Shown here: piece after piece, positions 1 through 5,984 of the stretch | How the letters are laid out: each line of letters begins with the position of its first letter | How positions within the stretch are numbered: position 1 is the stretch's first letter | Source of the DNA: Dehalococcoidia bacterium | Lineage (GTDB): Bacteria; Chloroflexota; Dehalococcoidia; E44-bin15 | Length of the DNA: 7,212 nt | Assembly (NCBI GenBank): GCA_023129355.1 | Contig: JAGMCC010000064.1 | Span: 1 to 7,212, forward strand | Direction of reading: 5' to 3' | Made by a program: the position numbers and the translations under genes | Notes under the pieces: model-generated | What the model was told of the DNA's origin: nothing | What the model saw: only the letters and a program-made list of their open reading frames with translations | Databases searched by the model: none

Positions 1-2
1 CC

Positions 3-575
3 TTCATCCTAAAGGTAACCGACGAGATAAAGAAGCTCGGGGAGCGGCGTGGGATCAAGAGACACCTCGAGTCCAAGAGGATGCTGGAGAACTACGACCG
101 TTACCTGCGCTGGCGCAAGCTGGTAACCCTGGAGAGGGCACGTCGCTCCGAGCAGACCCCGGTCTCCGTAGCGGGGCTACACCGAGATGTCGCGGTAGCC
201 CTGGCCCTCTACGGAGTGAAATGTAAGGCCTGCGGAACCCCCCAGTTCAGCCAGGGCGGTAGCTACGGCTATTTTACCCCCCTGCGGGTATGCGTCGATT
301 GCCAGGCGGTAGACCAGATGGAACCCTACAAGTTCTCCGATAAGAGGTCCAAGATATTTACCTACACCGAGGACAGTTTGGCAGATTCAAACGACCCTCC
401 CACCACCGTTAACGTGGTAGACTTCGACGGTGGCGGCCGCGGAGTATTCGACATGACCGACCGCGGCGGCAAAGACCTTAGTGTAGGAATGGAGGTGGAG
501 ATGACCTTCAGGAAACTCTTTACCGACCGCGGCATTCACCAATATTTCTGGAAGACACGCCCCATCAGGTGCTAA
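3..575 (+). CDS. HMG-CoA-synthase-like protein with C-terminal DUF35 zinc ribbon/OB fold (5' end outside window)
   Basis: The frame is open from the first bases of the window to TAA at 573-575, so the true start lies upstream; the ATG at 81 is probably internal. The first ~40 visible residues, ending in a YDRYLRWRKL stretch, resemble the C-terminal tail of archaeal-type HMG-CoA synthase. An ALHRDVAVALALYG linker leads into a zinc ribbon with two CxxC pairs (C48/C51 and C71/C74, counting from the Met at 81), then a beta-rich OB fold to the end. This is the DUF35 architecture. In characterised systems DUF35 proteins bridge thiolase-fold enzymes: the archaeal thiolase/HMG-CoA synthase complex and the steroid aldolase ChsH2-Ltp2. 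The thiolase gene begins only 12 bases downstream, which fits a physical complex. DUF35 is confident; the HMG-CoA synthase part is inferred from a short tail and could be another thiolase-fold or N-terminal DUF35 extension. Confidence 0.8.
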   Translation, partial: FILKVTDEIKKLGERRGIKRHLESKRMLENYDRYLRWRKLVTLERARRSEQTPVSVAGLHRDVAVALALYGVKCKACGTPQFSQGGSYGYFTPLRVCVDCQAVDQMEPYKFSDKRSKIFTYTEDSLADSNDPPTTVNVVDFDGGGRGVFDMTDRGGKDLSVGMEVEMTFRKLFTDRGIHQYFWKTRPIRC

Positions 576-587
576 AGAGAGGATGAA

Positions 588-1775
588 ATGACAGGAAGTA
601 TTAAAGATAGAGTCGCCATTATCGGGATGGGCTGCACCCAGTTCGGTGAGCTATGGGATAAGAGCCGTGTTGACCTGATAGTAGAGGCAGCCAAGGAGGC
701 ATATGAGGATGCCGGCGTTGAGCAGAAGGATATCCAGGCTGCCTGGTTCGGCAACTACTACGATACCACCGGCCTGACCGGCCAGGGTTTGGCCGGGCCG
801 CTCAGGTTGCAGTATATACCGGTTACTCGAGTGGAGAACGCCTGCGCCACCTCCTCCGACGCCCTCAGGAATGCCTCCTACGCTGTAGCCGCCGGCATCT
901 ACGACCTGGTACTGGTACTGGGTGCTGAGAAGATAAAGGACCAGGGCCTCAGCGGGCTGGCGGTGCGGAACCTGGATATGAACGGGCTTATATTCTCCAT
1001 GACTATGCCGGGCATGTTCTCGATGTTAGCCACCAAGTATTTCGACCGCTATAACATCAGTCCCCAAGACGGGAAGCATATGCTAGCACACGTTTCATGG
1101 AAGAGCCACCACAATGGCACGATGAACCCCAAGGCCCACTTCCGCAGGGAGGTAAGCATAGAGCAGATCATGAAGGCGCCCATAATCGCCTGGCCGCTGG
1201 GGCTGTTCGATTGCTGCGGCGTATCCGACGGGTCGGCGGCCGCAATAATAGTGCCTGCAGATCAGGCCAAGAAGTACCGCGACGATCCGGTTTACATCAA
1301 GGCGATGCAGTTGTGCGTAGCGCCGGCAGACGGCAGTACTACAGTCAAGTACGATTATACTCATGTCGAGTCCACCTACCGTGCGGGCATAGCCGCCTAC
1401 GCCGAGGCGGGGATAAAGAACCCCCGCGAGGAGATCAGCATGGCCGAGGTCCATGACTGCTTCTCCATAACCGAGGCGGTAACCATGGAGGACCTCCAGT
1501 TCAGCGAGCGAGGGAAGGTAAAAGAGGATATAGAGAGCGGTTTCTTCGATCTGGACGGTGGATTGCCGGTGCAGCCGGATGGCGGGCTTAAGTGCTTCGG
1601 GCACCCCATCGGGGCATCCGGGCTGAGAATGATATACGAGATGTACAAGCAGCTTCAGGGAAAGGCTGACCAACGCCAGTTAAAGGACCCCAAGCTGGGG
1701 CTGACCCATAACCTGGGCGGACAGCCTCCGCACTGTACCATGTTTTGTGGCATCTTCGGCAAGGAGCTTGGCTGA
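588..1775 (+). CDS. SCP2/SCP-x-type thiolase family protein (acetyl-CoA acetyltransferase-like)
   Basis: This 395-residue protein has the usual thiolase length. The nucleophile is probably C86 in ENACATSSDAL. H289 lies in VHDCFS, the HDCF form typical of SCP2-type thiolases, and H339 in the canonical GHPIGASG motif. The C-terminal CGGGxG loop of classical thiolases is replaced by HNLGGQPPHC (374-383), as in SCP-x-like members that read HNLG. The protein should be cytosolic; no signal or membrane segment is seen. The likely reaction is CoA-dependent thiolysis of a 3-ketoacyl-CoA, or the reverse Claisen condensation. Partnership with the DUF35 protein just upstream is suggested by adjacency and by known DUF35-thiolase complexes. 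An Ltp2-like retro-aldol role is possible, but the retained Cys and His favour thiolase chemistry. The start at 588 is preceded by AGAGAGG at 576-582; the ATG at 583 is followed at once by a stop in its frame. Confidence 0.9.
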   Translation: MTGSIKDRVAIIGMGCTQFGELWDKSRVDLIVEAAKEAYEDAGVEQKDIQAAWFGNYYDTTGLTGQGLAGPLRLQYIPVTRVENACATSSDALRNASYAVAAGIYDLVLVLGAEKIKDQGLSGLAVRNLDMNGLIFSMTMPGMFSMLATKYFDRYNISPQDGKHMLAHVSWKSHHNGTMNPKAHFRREVSIEQIMKAPIIAWPLGLFDCCGVSDGSAAAIIVPADQAKKYRDDPVYIKAMQLCVAPADGSTTVKYDYTHVESTYRAGIAAYAEAGIKNPREEISMAEVHDCFSITEAVTMEDLQFSERGKVKEDIESGFFDLDGGLPVQPDGGLKCFGHPIGASGLRMIYEMYKQLQGKADQRQLKDPKLGLTHNLGGQPPHCTMFCGIFGKELG

Positions 1776-1813
1776 TTATTTAATACTACTGGACTCGAGG
1801 ATGGGGATAGGCC

Positions 1814-2065
1814 ATGGTAGTGAAGGCATTTGTGTTTATCGAGGTTGCTGCGGGTAAGAGCCGGGAGGTGGTCGCTGGCATCACTGACCTTCAGCAGAAA
1901 AGGAAGGAGATACAGTCAGTGGAGGCGGTTACCGGTCCCTATGACGTCATCGCTGTAGTCGAAGGGCCAAATGTTAATGCCGTCGGCGACCTAGTGACAA
2001 AGAACATTCAATCAGTTAGCGGCGTTATGAGAACAGTAACCTGCCTCGCCATGAAGCTAGGCTAA
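1814..2065 (+). CDS. Stand-alone Lrp/AsnC ligand-binding (RAM) domain protein
   Basis: This 83-residue protein matches only the C-terminal effector domain of Lrp/AsnC regulators and has no room for a helix-turn-helix. It follows the beta-alpha-beta-beta-alpha-beta order: strand KAFVFIEV (4-11), helix about 15-31, strand EAVTG, the characteristic GPYD turn (41-44), strand VIAVVEG, helix about 54-66, and a final strand with the typical GVxxTxT pattern (GVMRTVT, 70-76). Such proteins form dimers and octamers and bind amino acids or other small ligands; some may modulate full-length Lrp regulators. Here the gene sits between the thiolase and the dehydrogenase pairs in the same direction, so it may sense a pathway intermediate; that role is inference. 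The ribosome binding site is weak: GAGG at 1797-1800 is 13 bases from the ATG, with GGGGAT closer at 1803. The family is clear; the ligand is unknown. Confidence 0.88.
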   Translation: MVVKAFVFIEVAAGKSREVVAGITDLQQKRKEIQSVEAVTGPYDVIAVVEGPNVNAVGDLVTKNIQSVSGVMRTVTCLAMKLG

Positions 2066-2108
2066 CCCAGACGGGATGGGTATTTGGGCTAGTGGTCGTA
2101 TAAAATAG

Positions 2109-2119
2109 CGGGAAACCCG
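2109..2119 (+). other. Small perfect hairpin just upstream of the A1 ribosome binding site
   Basis: CGGG-AAA-CCCG forms a 4-bp stem with a 3-base loop, ending 2 bases before the AAGGGAG ribosome binding site (2122-2128) of the first large-subunit gene. The 68-base gap holds no clear promoter. The stem is short and may be chance. Confidence 0.25.
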
Positions 2120-2133
2120 AGAAGGGAGTAAAA

Positions 2134-3330
2134 ATGGACTTCAGACTTACGCCGGAGCAAGAGGCGCTTAAGAAGGAGTTCGAAGAGTTCTTCGAGGAGG
2201 AGATGAAAAATGAACCCCCGGGATGGGTATGGGGGCTGGAGGGCCTGTTCAGCGACGTGGGGTGGCCGTTCAACGTGTATATGGCCAAAAGGCTGGCGGA
2301 GAAGGGCTGGCTGGTTCGGCCCTGGCCAGAGGAATACGGCGGATGCAACGCCCCGATGATAGAGCAGCTCATATTCGGCGATGTGCTCGGGTACTATTGC
2401 GCGCCGGGGGTCGACCCCCTAGGTGTGGGAATGATAGGTCCCACCATCCTGGCGGTGGGGACTGAGGAACAGAAGAAGGAGCACCTGCCCCCCATTGCCA
2501 GGGCGGAGAGGTTCTGGTGCCAGGGCTGGAGCGAGCCCGACGCCGGCTCAGACCTGGCATCGCTGACCACCAAGGCGGTGAAGGACGGCGATGACTGGAT
2601 ACTGAACGGGCAGAAGTGCTGGAACACGGGCGCCCACCGCGCCGACTGGTGTTTCGCACTAGCCAGGACCAACCCGGAGGAGAGACGGAGCAAGGGCCTC
2701 ACCTACTTTATACTGGACATGAAGAGCCCCGGGGTCAGCATAGTTCCCATCGAGAGCATGGACGGCTCCAAGCACTTCAACGAGATATACTTCGACGACG
2801 TGCGCGTCCCATCGCGAAACATAATAGGCGAGGTGAACGGAGGCTGGGCCATCACCCAGACAACCATGAACTACGAGCGCTCCAGCGTTGGGATTATGTC
2901 CGGCGCCTGTCGCGGGTTAAACGAGCTGGTGCAGTACTGCAAGGAGAGCAGGCTCAGGGGCAAACCCCTCTCCCAGAATCCACATGTGCGCCACCGCCTG
3001 GCCCAACTGGCCATCGATATCGAGGTAGGGCGCACCCTGTCCTACCATGTCGGCTGGCTGCAGGAGAAGGGGGATATTATGGCGGCGGCGGCGGCGGCGT
3101 GTGGGGCCAAGGTCTACAGCACCGAGCTGTGGCAACGAGTCGCCTTTACCGGTATAGAGATAATGGGCCTATACGGCACGGTGGCAAAAGGCTCGAAGTG
3201 GGCGGTGCTCAAGGGACAGTTTGAGGACCTCGCCCAGTCAACCCCCGGATATAAGCTCGGCGGCGGCACATCGGAGATTATGCGGAGTATCGTCGCCTGG
3301 GTCGGTCTGGGCCTGCCCAGGATAAAATGA
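2134..3330 (+). CDS. Acyl-CoA dehydrogenase, large (catalytic) subunit of ChsE-like heteromeric enzyme, pair 1 (A1)
   Basis: This 398-residue flavoprotein should oxidise an acyl-CoA to the 2,3-enoyl-CoA, passing electrons to an electron-transfer flavoprotein. The N-terminal helical domain (about 1-120) starts MDFRLTPEQEAL and includes GTEEQKKEHLPP (109-120). The middle beta domain has GWSEPDAGSDLASL (131-144) and DDVRVP (221-226). The C-terminal helical domain ends GGGTSEIMRS...GLGLPR. E248 in NYERS aligns with the catalytic Glu of isovaleryl-CoA dehydrogenase and ChsE4-like subunits, while the MCAD-type Glu (YEGT) is replaced by Gly in GGGTSEI. The usual RxxFG FAD motif is degenerate here (SRLRGKPLSQNP, 272-283), so FAD binding probably needs the small subunit. 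The best family parallel is the large subunits of mycobacterial FadE26-FadE27-type alpha2beta2 enzymes. AAGGGAG at 2122-2128 sits 5 bases before the ATG. A six-Ala run (317-322) is encoded by a GCG repeat. Substrate unknown. Confidence 0.92.
   Translation: MDFRLTPEQEALKKEFEEFFEEEMKNEPPGWVWGLEGLFSDVGWPFNVYMAKRLAEKGWLVRPWPEEYGGCNAPMIEQLIFGDVLGYYCAPGVDPLGVGMIGPTILAVGTEEQKKEHLPPIARAERFWCQGWSEPDAGSDLASLTTKAVKDGDDWILNGQKCWNTGAHRADWCFALARTNPEERRSKGLTYFILDMKSPGVSIVPIESMDGSKHFNEIYFDDVRVPSRNIIGEVNGGWAITQTTMNYERSSVGIMSGACRGLNELVQYCKESRLRGKPLSQNPHVRHRLAQLAIDIEVGRTLSYHVGWLQEKGDIMAAAAAACGAKVYSTELWQRVAFTGIEIMGLYGTVAKGSKWAVLKGQFEDLAQSTPGYKLGGGTSEIMRSIVAWVGLGLPRIK
3082..3099 (+). repeat. (GCG)6 trinucleotide run inside the A1 gene
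   Basis: Six uninterrupted GCG codons encode Ala317-Ala322 of the first large subunit. The matching part of the second large subunit (around 311-320, GLQPEWEASM) has no such run. Tandem triplets can slip without shifting the frame. Confidence 0.8.
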
Positions 3331-3394
3331 TTAAATAAAGTGGCTATAATCGCAGGGGCCTAATTAGAAACTGAAAGCCATCGCCTGAGCCAGT

Positions 3395-3408
3395 CGGGGA
3401 CTGCCCCG
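3395..3408 (+). other. GC-rich hairpin in the A1-B1 gap
   Basis: CGGGG-ACTG-CCCCG is a perfect 5-bp stem with a 4-base loop, extendable by one G-T pair. It is followed by GGTCTAATTTT, which has only a short and delayed T run, so it would be a weak intrinsic terminator or attenuator at best. It lies in the part of the gap (3331-3413) that has no counterpart before B2. Confidence 0.35.
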
Positions 3409-3413
3409 GGTCT

Positions 3414-3511
3414 AATTTTGAACAAAATGAATTGCCAAATAGCATATGCCCTAAAAGATAACCGGGCGAAATATTAAAAAGTTCCACCAAGTTCGAAAAA
3501 AGGAGCGAACC
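3414..3511 (+). promoter_or_regulatory. Conserved leader of B1 (possible internal promoter, tandem units, strong RBS)
   Basis: This 98-base block matches the block at 5876-5984. Shared landmarks in order are AATTTTGAA, CAAATAG(C/T)ATATG, CGAAA, AGTTCCA, AGTTCGAAAA and AAGGAG six bases before the ATG. A possible sigma70-type promoter is TTGAAC (3418-3423), 16 bases, then TAGCAT (3440-3445), each a partial match to consensus. Two ten-base units, AGTTCCACCA (3480-3489) and AGTTCGAAAA (3490-3499), abut AAGGAG (3500-3505). The RBS is clear and fixes the start at 3512; the promoter is inference. Confidence 0.5.
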
Positions 3512-4645
3512 ATGGATCTTGATTTCACAGAAGAGCAGGATATGCTGCGAAACTCGGCCCGTGATTTCCTGTCCACCGAGTGCGACAAGGCGATGGTGCG
3601 CCAGATCGAGGAGAGCGAGGAGGGATACTCGCCAGAGATATGGCGCAAGATGGCGGAGCTGGGTTGGCAGGGGCTGCTGATACCCGAGGAATACGACGGC
3701 ATGGGTATGGGACTCATGGACCTGGTGGTCATCTTCGAGGAGATAGGGCGCAACATACTGCCCAGCCCGTTCCTGGTCACGGTAGCGCTGGGAACCCCTC
3801 CCATAGTGGAGGCGGGAAGCGAGGAGCAGAAGAAAGAGATACTGCCCAGGGTTTCCAGCGGAGAGGCGATACTGACACTGGCACTCACCGAGCCCAGCGT
3901 AGGCTATACCGCCGACTGTGTGGAGCTTGAGGCAGAGGACAGGGGCGATAGCTTCGTGCTAAACGGCACCAAGCTGTTCGTCGAGTTCGCCAGCGCCTCT
4001 GACTACATGGTAGTAGTCGCCAGGACCAAGAGCGGCGGAGACCCTGAGGACGGCATCACCCTGCTCCTGGTGGACTCCAAAAGCCCCGGCATCAAGATAG
4101 AGCCATTCGCCACCACCGGCATGGACAAGCAGTGCGAGGTGGTATTCGACAACGTCAGCGTTCCCAAGGCCAACATTATCGGGGAGCTGGACAAGGGCTG
4201 GCCCATCGTGGCCAAGACCCTGGAGAAAGCGACTGTGGCCAAGTGTGCCGAGATGGTCGGTGGTATGCAAGCGGTATTAGACATGAGCGTTGCCTATGCC
4301 AAGGAGCGGGTGCAGTACGGGCGGCCAATCGGCTCCTTCCAGGCAATACAGCACATGCTTGCCGATATGTACTTAAGGGTGGAAACTTCGAAAAACATCC
4401 TGTATCAGGCTGCCTGGATGGTCTCCGAAGGGCTGCCGGCTGCCGAAAAGGTGGCCATCGCCAAGGGATGGTGCAATGAGGCCTATAAGAAGGTCACCGA
4501 GGACGGGGTGGAGGTGCACGGGGCTATAGGCACTGCCAGGGACCATGATATGGGTCTGTACTATAGGAGGTCCAAGGCGGCCGATCCCACCTTCGGCGAT
4601 ACCGAGTCCCAAAGGGAGCTGGTCGCCCAGCAACTGGGGCTTTAG
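3512..4645 (+). CDS. Acyl-CoA dehydrogenase, small (FAD-binding, non-catalytic) subunit of ChsE-like enzyme, pair 1 (B1)
   Basis: This 377-residue protein has the full acyl-CoA dehydrogenase fold: an N-terminal helical domain starting MDLDFTEEQDML with PEEYDGMGMG (58-67), a middle beta domain with ALTEPSVGY (124-132) and FDNVSVP (212-218), and a C-terminal helical domain. Catalytic-base positions are empty. Aligning from the conserved GW (229-230), A240 replaces the Glu of the large subunit's ERS motif, and G362 in PTFGDT replaces the MCAD-type Glu. By contrast the FAD-contacting ERVQYGRPIGSFQAIQ segment (265-280) is canonical and is the part missing from the large subunit. The protein is therefore probably the partner that completes the FAD site of A1 at a heterodimer interface, as in FadE26-FadE27-type enzymes. 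It is about 61% identical to B2 by hand count. A 181-base gap separates it from A1, unusually long for this cluster. Pairing is inferred from order and complementarity. Confidence 0.9.
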   Translation: MDLDFTEEQDMLRNSARDFLSTECDKAMVRQIEESEEGYSPEIWRKMAELGWQGLLIPEEYDGMGMGLMDLVVIFEEIGRNILPSPFLVTVALGTPPIVEAGSEEQKKEILPRVSSGEAILTLALTEPSVGYTADCVELEAEDRGDSFVLNGTKLFVEFASASDYMVVVARTKSGGDPEDGITLLLVDSKSPGIKIEPFATTGMDKQCEVVFDNVSVPKANIIGELDKGWPIVAKTLEKATVAKCAEMVGGMQAVLDMSVAYAKERVQYGRPIGSFQAIQHMLADMYLRVETSKNILYQAAWMVSEGLPAAEKVAIAKGWCNEAYKKVTEDGVEVHGAIGTARDHDMGLYYRRSKAADPTFGDTESQRELVAQQLGL

Positions 4646-4680
4646 ACCTTAAATCGCTTAATACGCTTGAAAGGTTGACA

Positions 4681-4694
4681 AGAGAGGTAGGAGG
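4681..4694 (+). promoter_or_regulatory. Double Shine-Dalgarno-like sequence before A2
   Basis: AGAGAGG (4681-4687) lies 7 bases before the ATG at 4695, while TAGGAGG (4688-4694) touches it directly. The first has workable spacing and probably serves the start at 4695; the second is too close. MDFSFSP at this start matches the MDF/MDL beginnings of the other three dehydrogenases. The 49-base gap from B1 shows no terminator or promoter. Confidence 0.5.
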
Positions 4695-5876
4695 ATGGAT
4701 TTCAGCTTTAGCCCGGATGAGGAGCAATTTCGGCAGGAGGTACGGGACTTTATCGCCCGGGAAGTGCCCCCTGGCCTGGAGACCGGGGTAGGGGGGTTTG
4801 TGGAAAGTGAGGATGAATGGCAGTTCGCCCGAGGGATGACCAAGAAGCTGGCGGCCAAAGGGTGGCTGAGCATGGCCTGGCCCAAGGAGTACGGGGGACA
4901 GGATGCTCACATGAAGAGCGTCATCCTCAGCGAGGAGATGAATTACCTGGGCGCCCCCGGCCTGGACTTCGGCGGCGTCGGCATGCTGGCTCCGGCCTTG
5001 ATGGCCCACGGCACCGAAGAGCAGAAGAAGCGCTTTCTGCCCGGCATCGCCAGCGGGGATGTACTGTGGTGTCAGGGCTGGAGCGAGCCCGGAGCCGGTT
5101 CCGACCTGCCCTCTCTTACTACCAGAGCGGTAGAGGACTGCGATGATTTCGTAATCAACGGGCAGAAGGTATGGACCAGCCATGCCCAGCATGCCAACTG
5201 GTGTTTCCTGCTGGTCAAAACCGATCCCGATGCGGAACCAAAACACCGCGGCATCAGCTTCCTTCTGGTAGATTTCAAAACCCCGGGGATTACCATCAGC
5301 CCCCTGATCACCATGGCTGACGAGCGCGCCTTCTCCGAGGTCTTCTATGATAATGTTAGGGTTCCCAAGGAGAACCTGGTGGGGGAGAAAAACAGAGGCT
5401 GGAGAGTGGCGATGATCGCCGCCGGCTTCGAGAGGTCGGGGATCTACCGCATTGCCCTCGCCCGGCGAAATGTCGACCGCCTGATCCAGTATGCCAAGGA
5501 GCCCCAGCCCGACGGGATAGTTCCCGCCAGGGACCCGCTGGTGAGACAGAATCTGGCGGATCTCTACATAGAGGGAGAGATTTCCCGCATACTGGCCTAC
5601 AGGGTAGCCTGGCAGCAGGCCCAGGGTCTGCAGCCCGAGTGGGAGGCCTCGATGGCACGGCTCTTCGGCTGCGAATTCCAGCAACATGTGGCCCACACCG
5701 GCATGGAGATCATGGGGCTCTATGGGCTGCTGAGAGAGAACTCCAAATGGGCCAACACCGAGTGCAAGATGGCTCGCCAGTCATTGCTGGCTGTCGGTGC
5801 CACCATAGCTGCGGGCACCTCTGAGGTTCAGCGGAATGCCATTGCCATGAGGGGGCTGGGCCTGCCCCGAGGCTGA
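4695..5876 (+). CDS. Acyl-CoA dehydrogenase, large (catalytic) subunit of ChsE-like heteromeric enzyme, pair 2 (A2)
   Basis: This 393-residue paralogue of A1 has the same domain order: N-terminal helices with WPKEYGG (62-68) and HGTEEQKKRFLP (105-116), a middle domain with CQGWSEPGAGSDLPSL (126-141) and YDNVRVP (218-224), and a C-terminal helical domain ending AAGTSEVQRNAIA...GLGLPR. E246 in FERS is the candidate catalytic base, aligned with E248 of A1. The MCAD-type Glu is replaced by Ala in IAAGTSEV, and the RxxFG FAD motif is lost (AKEPQPDGIVPARDP, 267-281), so a partner subunit should be needed. Resemblance to A1 is clearly lower (roughly 40-45% by eye) than B1 to B2, mainly in the N-terminal 60 residues and the substrate-facing regions, which suggests a different acyl-CoA. 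Isoleucine codons are ATC-rich (11 ATC, 4 ATT, 4 ATA), unlike A1. It probably pairs with the next gene, B2. Confidence 0.92.
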   Translation: MDFSFSPDEEQFRQEVRDFIAREVPPGLETGVGGFVESEDEWQFARGMTKKLAAKGWLSMAWPKEYGGQDAHMKSVILSEEMNYLGAPGLDFGGVGMLAPALMAHGTEEQKKRFLPGIASGDVLWCQGWSEPGAGSDLPSLTTRAVEDCDDFVINGQKVWTSHAQHANWCFLLVKTDPDAEPKHRGISFLLVDFKTPGITISPLITMADERAFSEVFYDNVRVPKENLVGEKNRGWRVAMIAAGFERSGIYRIALARRNVDRLIQYAKEPQPDGIVPARDPLVRQNLADLYIEGEISRILAYRVAWQQAQGLQPEWEASMARLFGCEFQQHVAHTGMEIMGLYGLLRENSKWANTECKMARQSLLAVGATIAAGTSEVQRNAIAMRGLGLPRG

Positions 5877-5984
5877 ATTTTGAAACTACACGAATCGGTC
5901 AAATAGTATATGTCATAATAAATAAAGGACGAAAGATCGAACAGTTCCAAAAAGTTCGAAAAATTCGAAAAAAAGGAGTGGATC
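5876..5984 (+). promoter_or_regulatory. Conserved leader of B2 (possible internal promoter, tandem units, strong RBS)
   Basis: This is the counterpart of the B1 leader at 3414-3511 and begins at the last base of the A2 stop codon. It contains TTGAAA (5880-5885), 18 bases, then TAGTAT (5904-5909), with CATAAT at 5914-5919 as another possible -10. Three short units follow (AGTTCCAAAA, AGTTCGAAAA, ATTCGAAAA, 5943-5971), one more than before B1, then AAGGAG at 5973-5978 six bases from the ATG. The RBS decides the start at 5985; promoter activity is inferred from conservation and partial consensus matches. Confidence 0.5.
5943..5971 (+). repeat. Three tandem ~10-base units before the B2 RBS
   Basis: AGTTCCAAAA (5943-5952), AGTTCGAAAA (5953-5962) and ATTCGAAAA (5963-5971) run directly into AAAGGAG. 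The TTCGAA cores are themselves palindromic. The B1 leader has only two such units (3480-3499), so unit number differs between the two copies. Confidence 0.7.

Noticed and set aside
81..83. ATG at 81 as the true start of the DUF35 gene.
   Set aside because: The frame is open upstream to the window edge with protein-like sequence, there is no convincing ribosome binding site, and the upstream residues fit an HMG-CoA-synthase-like tail.
1095..1673. A 192-codon minus-strand frame inside the thiolase gene.
   Set aside because: It is antisense to the conserved thiolase motifs and has no recognisable domain of its own.
1776..1813. A terminator or promoter between the thiolase and the RAM-domain gene.
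   Set aside because: No stem followed by a T run and no paired promoter boxes are seen in these 38 bases; read-through is more likely.
2084..2105. TTGGGC ... TATAAAA upstream of A1 as a promoter.
   Set aside because: Only 9 bases separate the two boxes, far from the 16-18 needed, and the -35 match is poor.
2616..3224. A 202-codon plus-strand frame inside A1.
   Set aside because: It is an out-of-frame shadow, rich in Arg, Gly and His; the A1 frame carries all the dehydrogenase motifs.
4524..5696. A 390-codon open frame on the minus strand across the end of B1 and most of A2.
   Set aside because: It lies fully antisense to two well-supported enzyme genes, its protein resembles no family I know and is rich in Gly/Leu/Pro/His as expected from GC-rich antisense frames, and it spans two genes and their gap.
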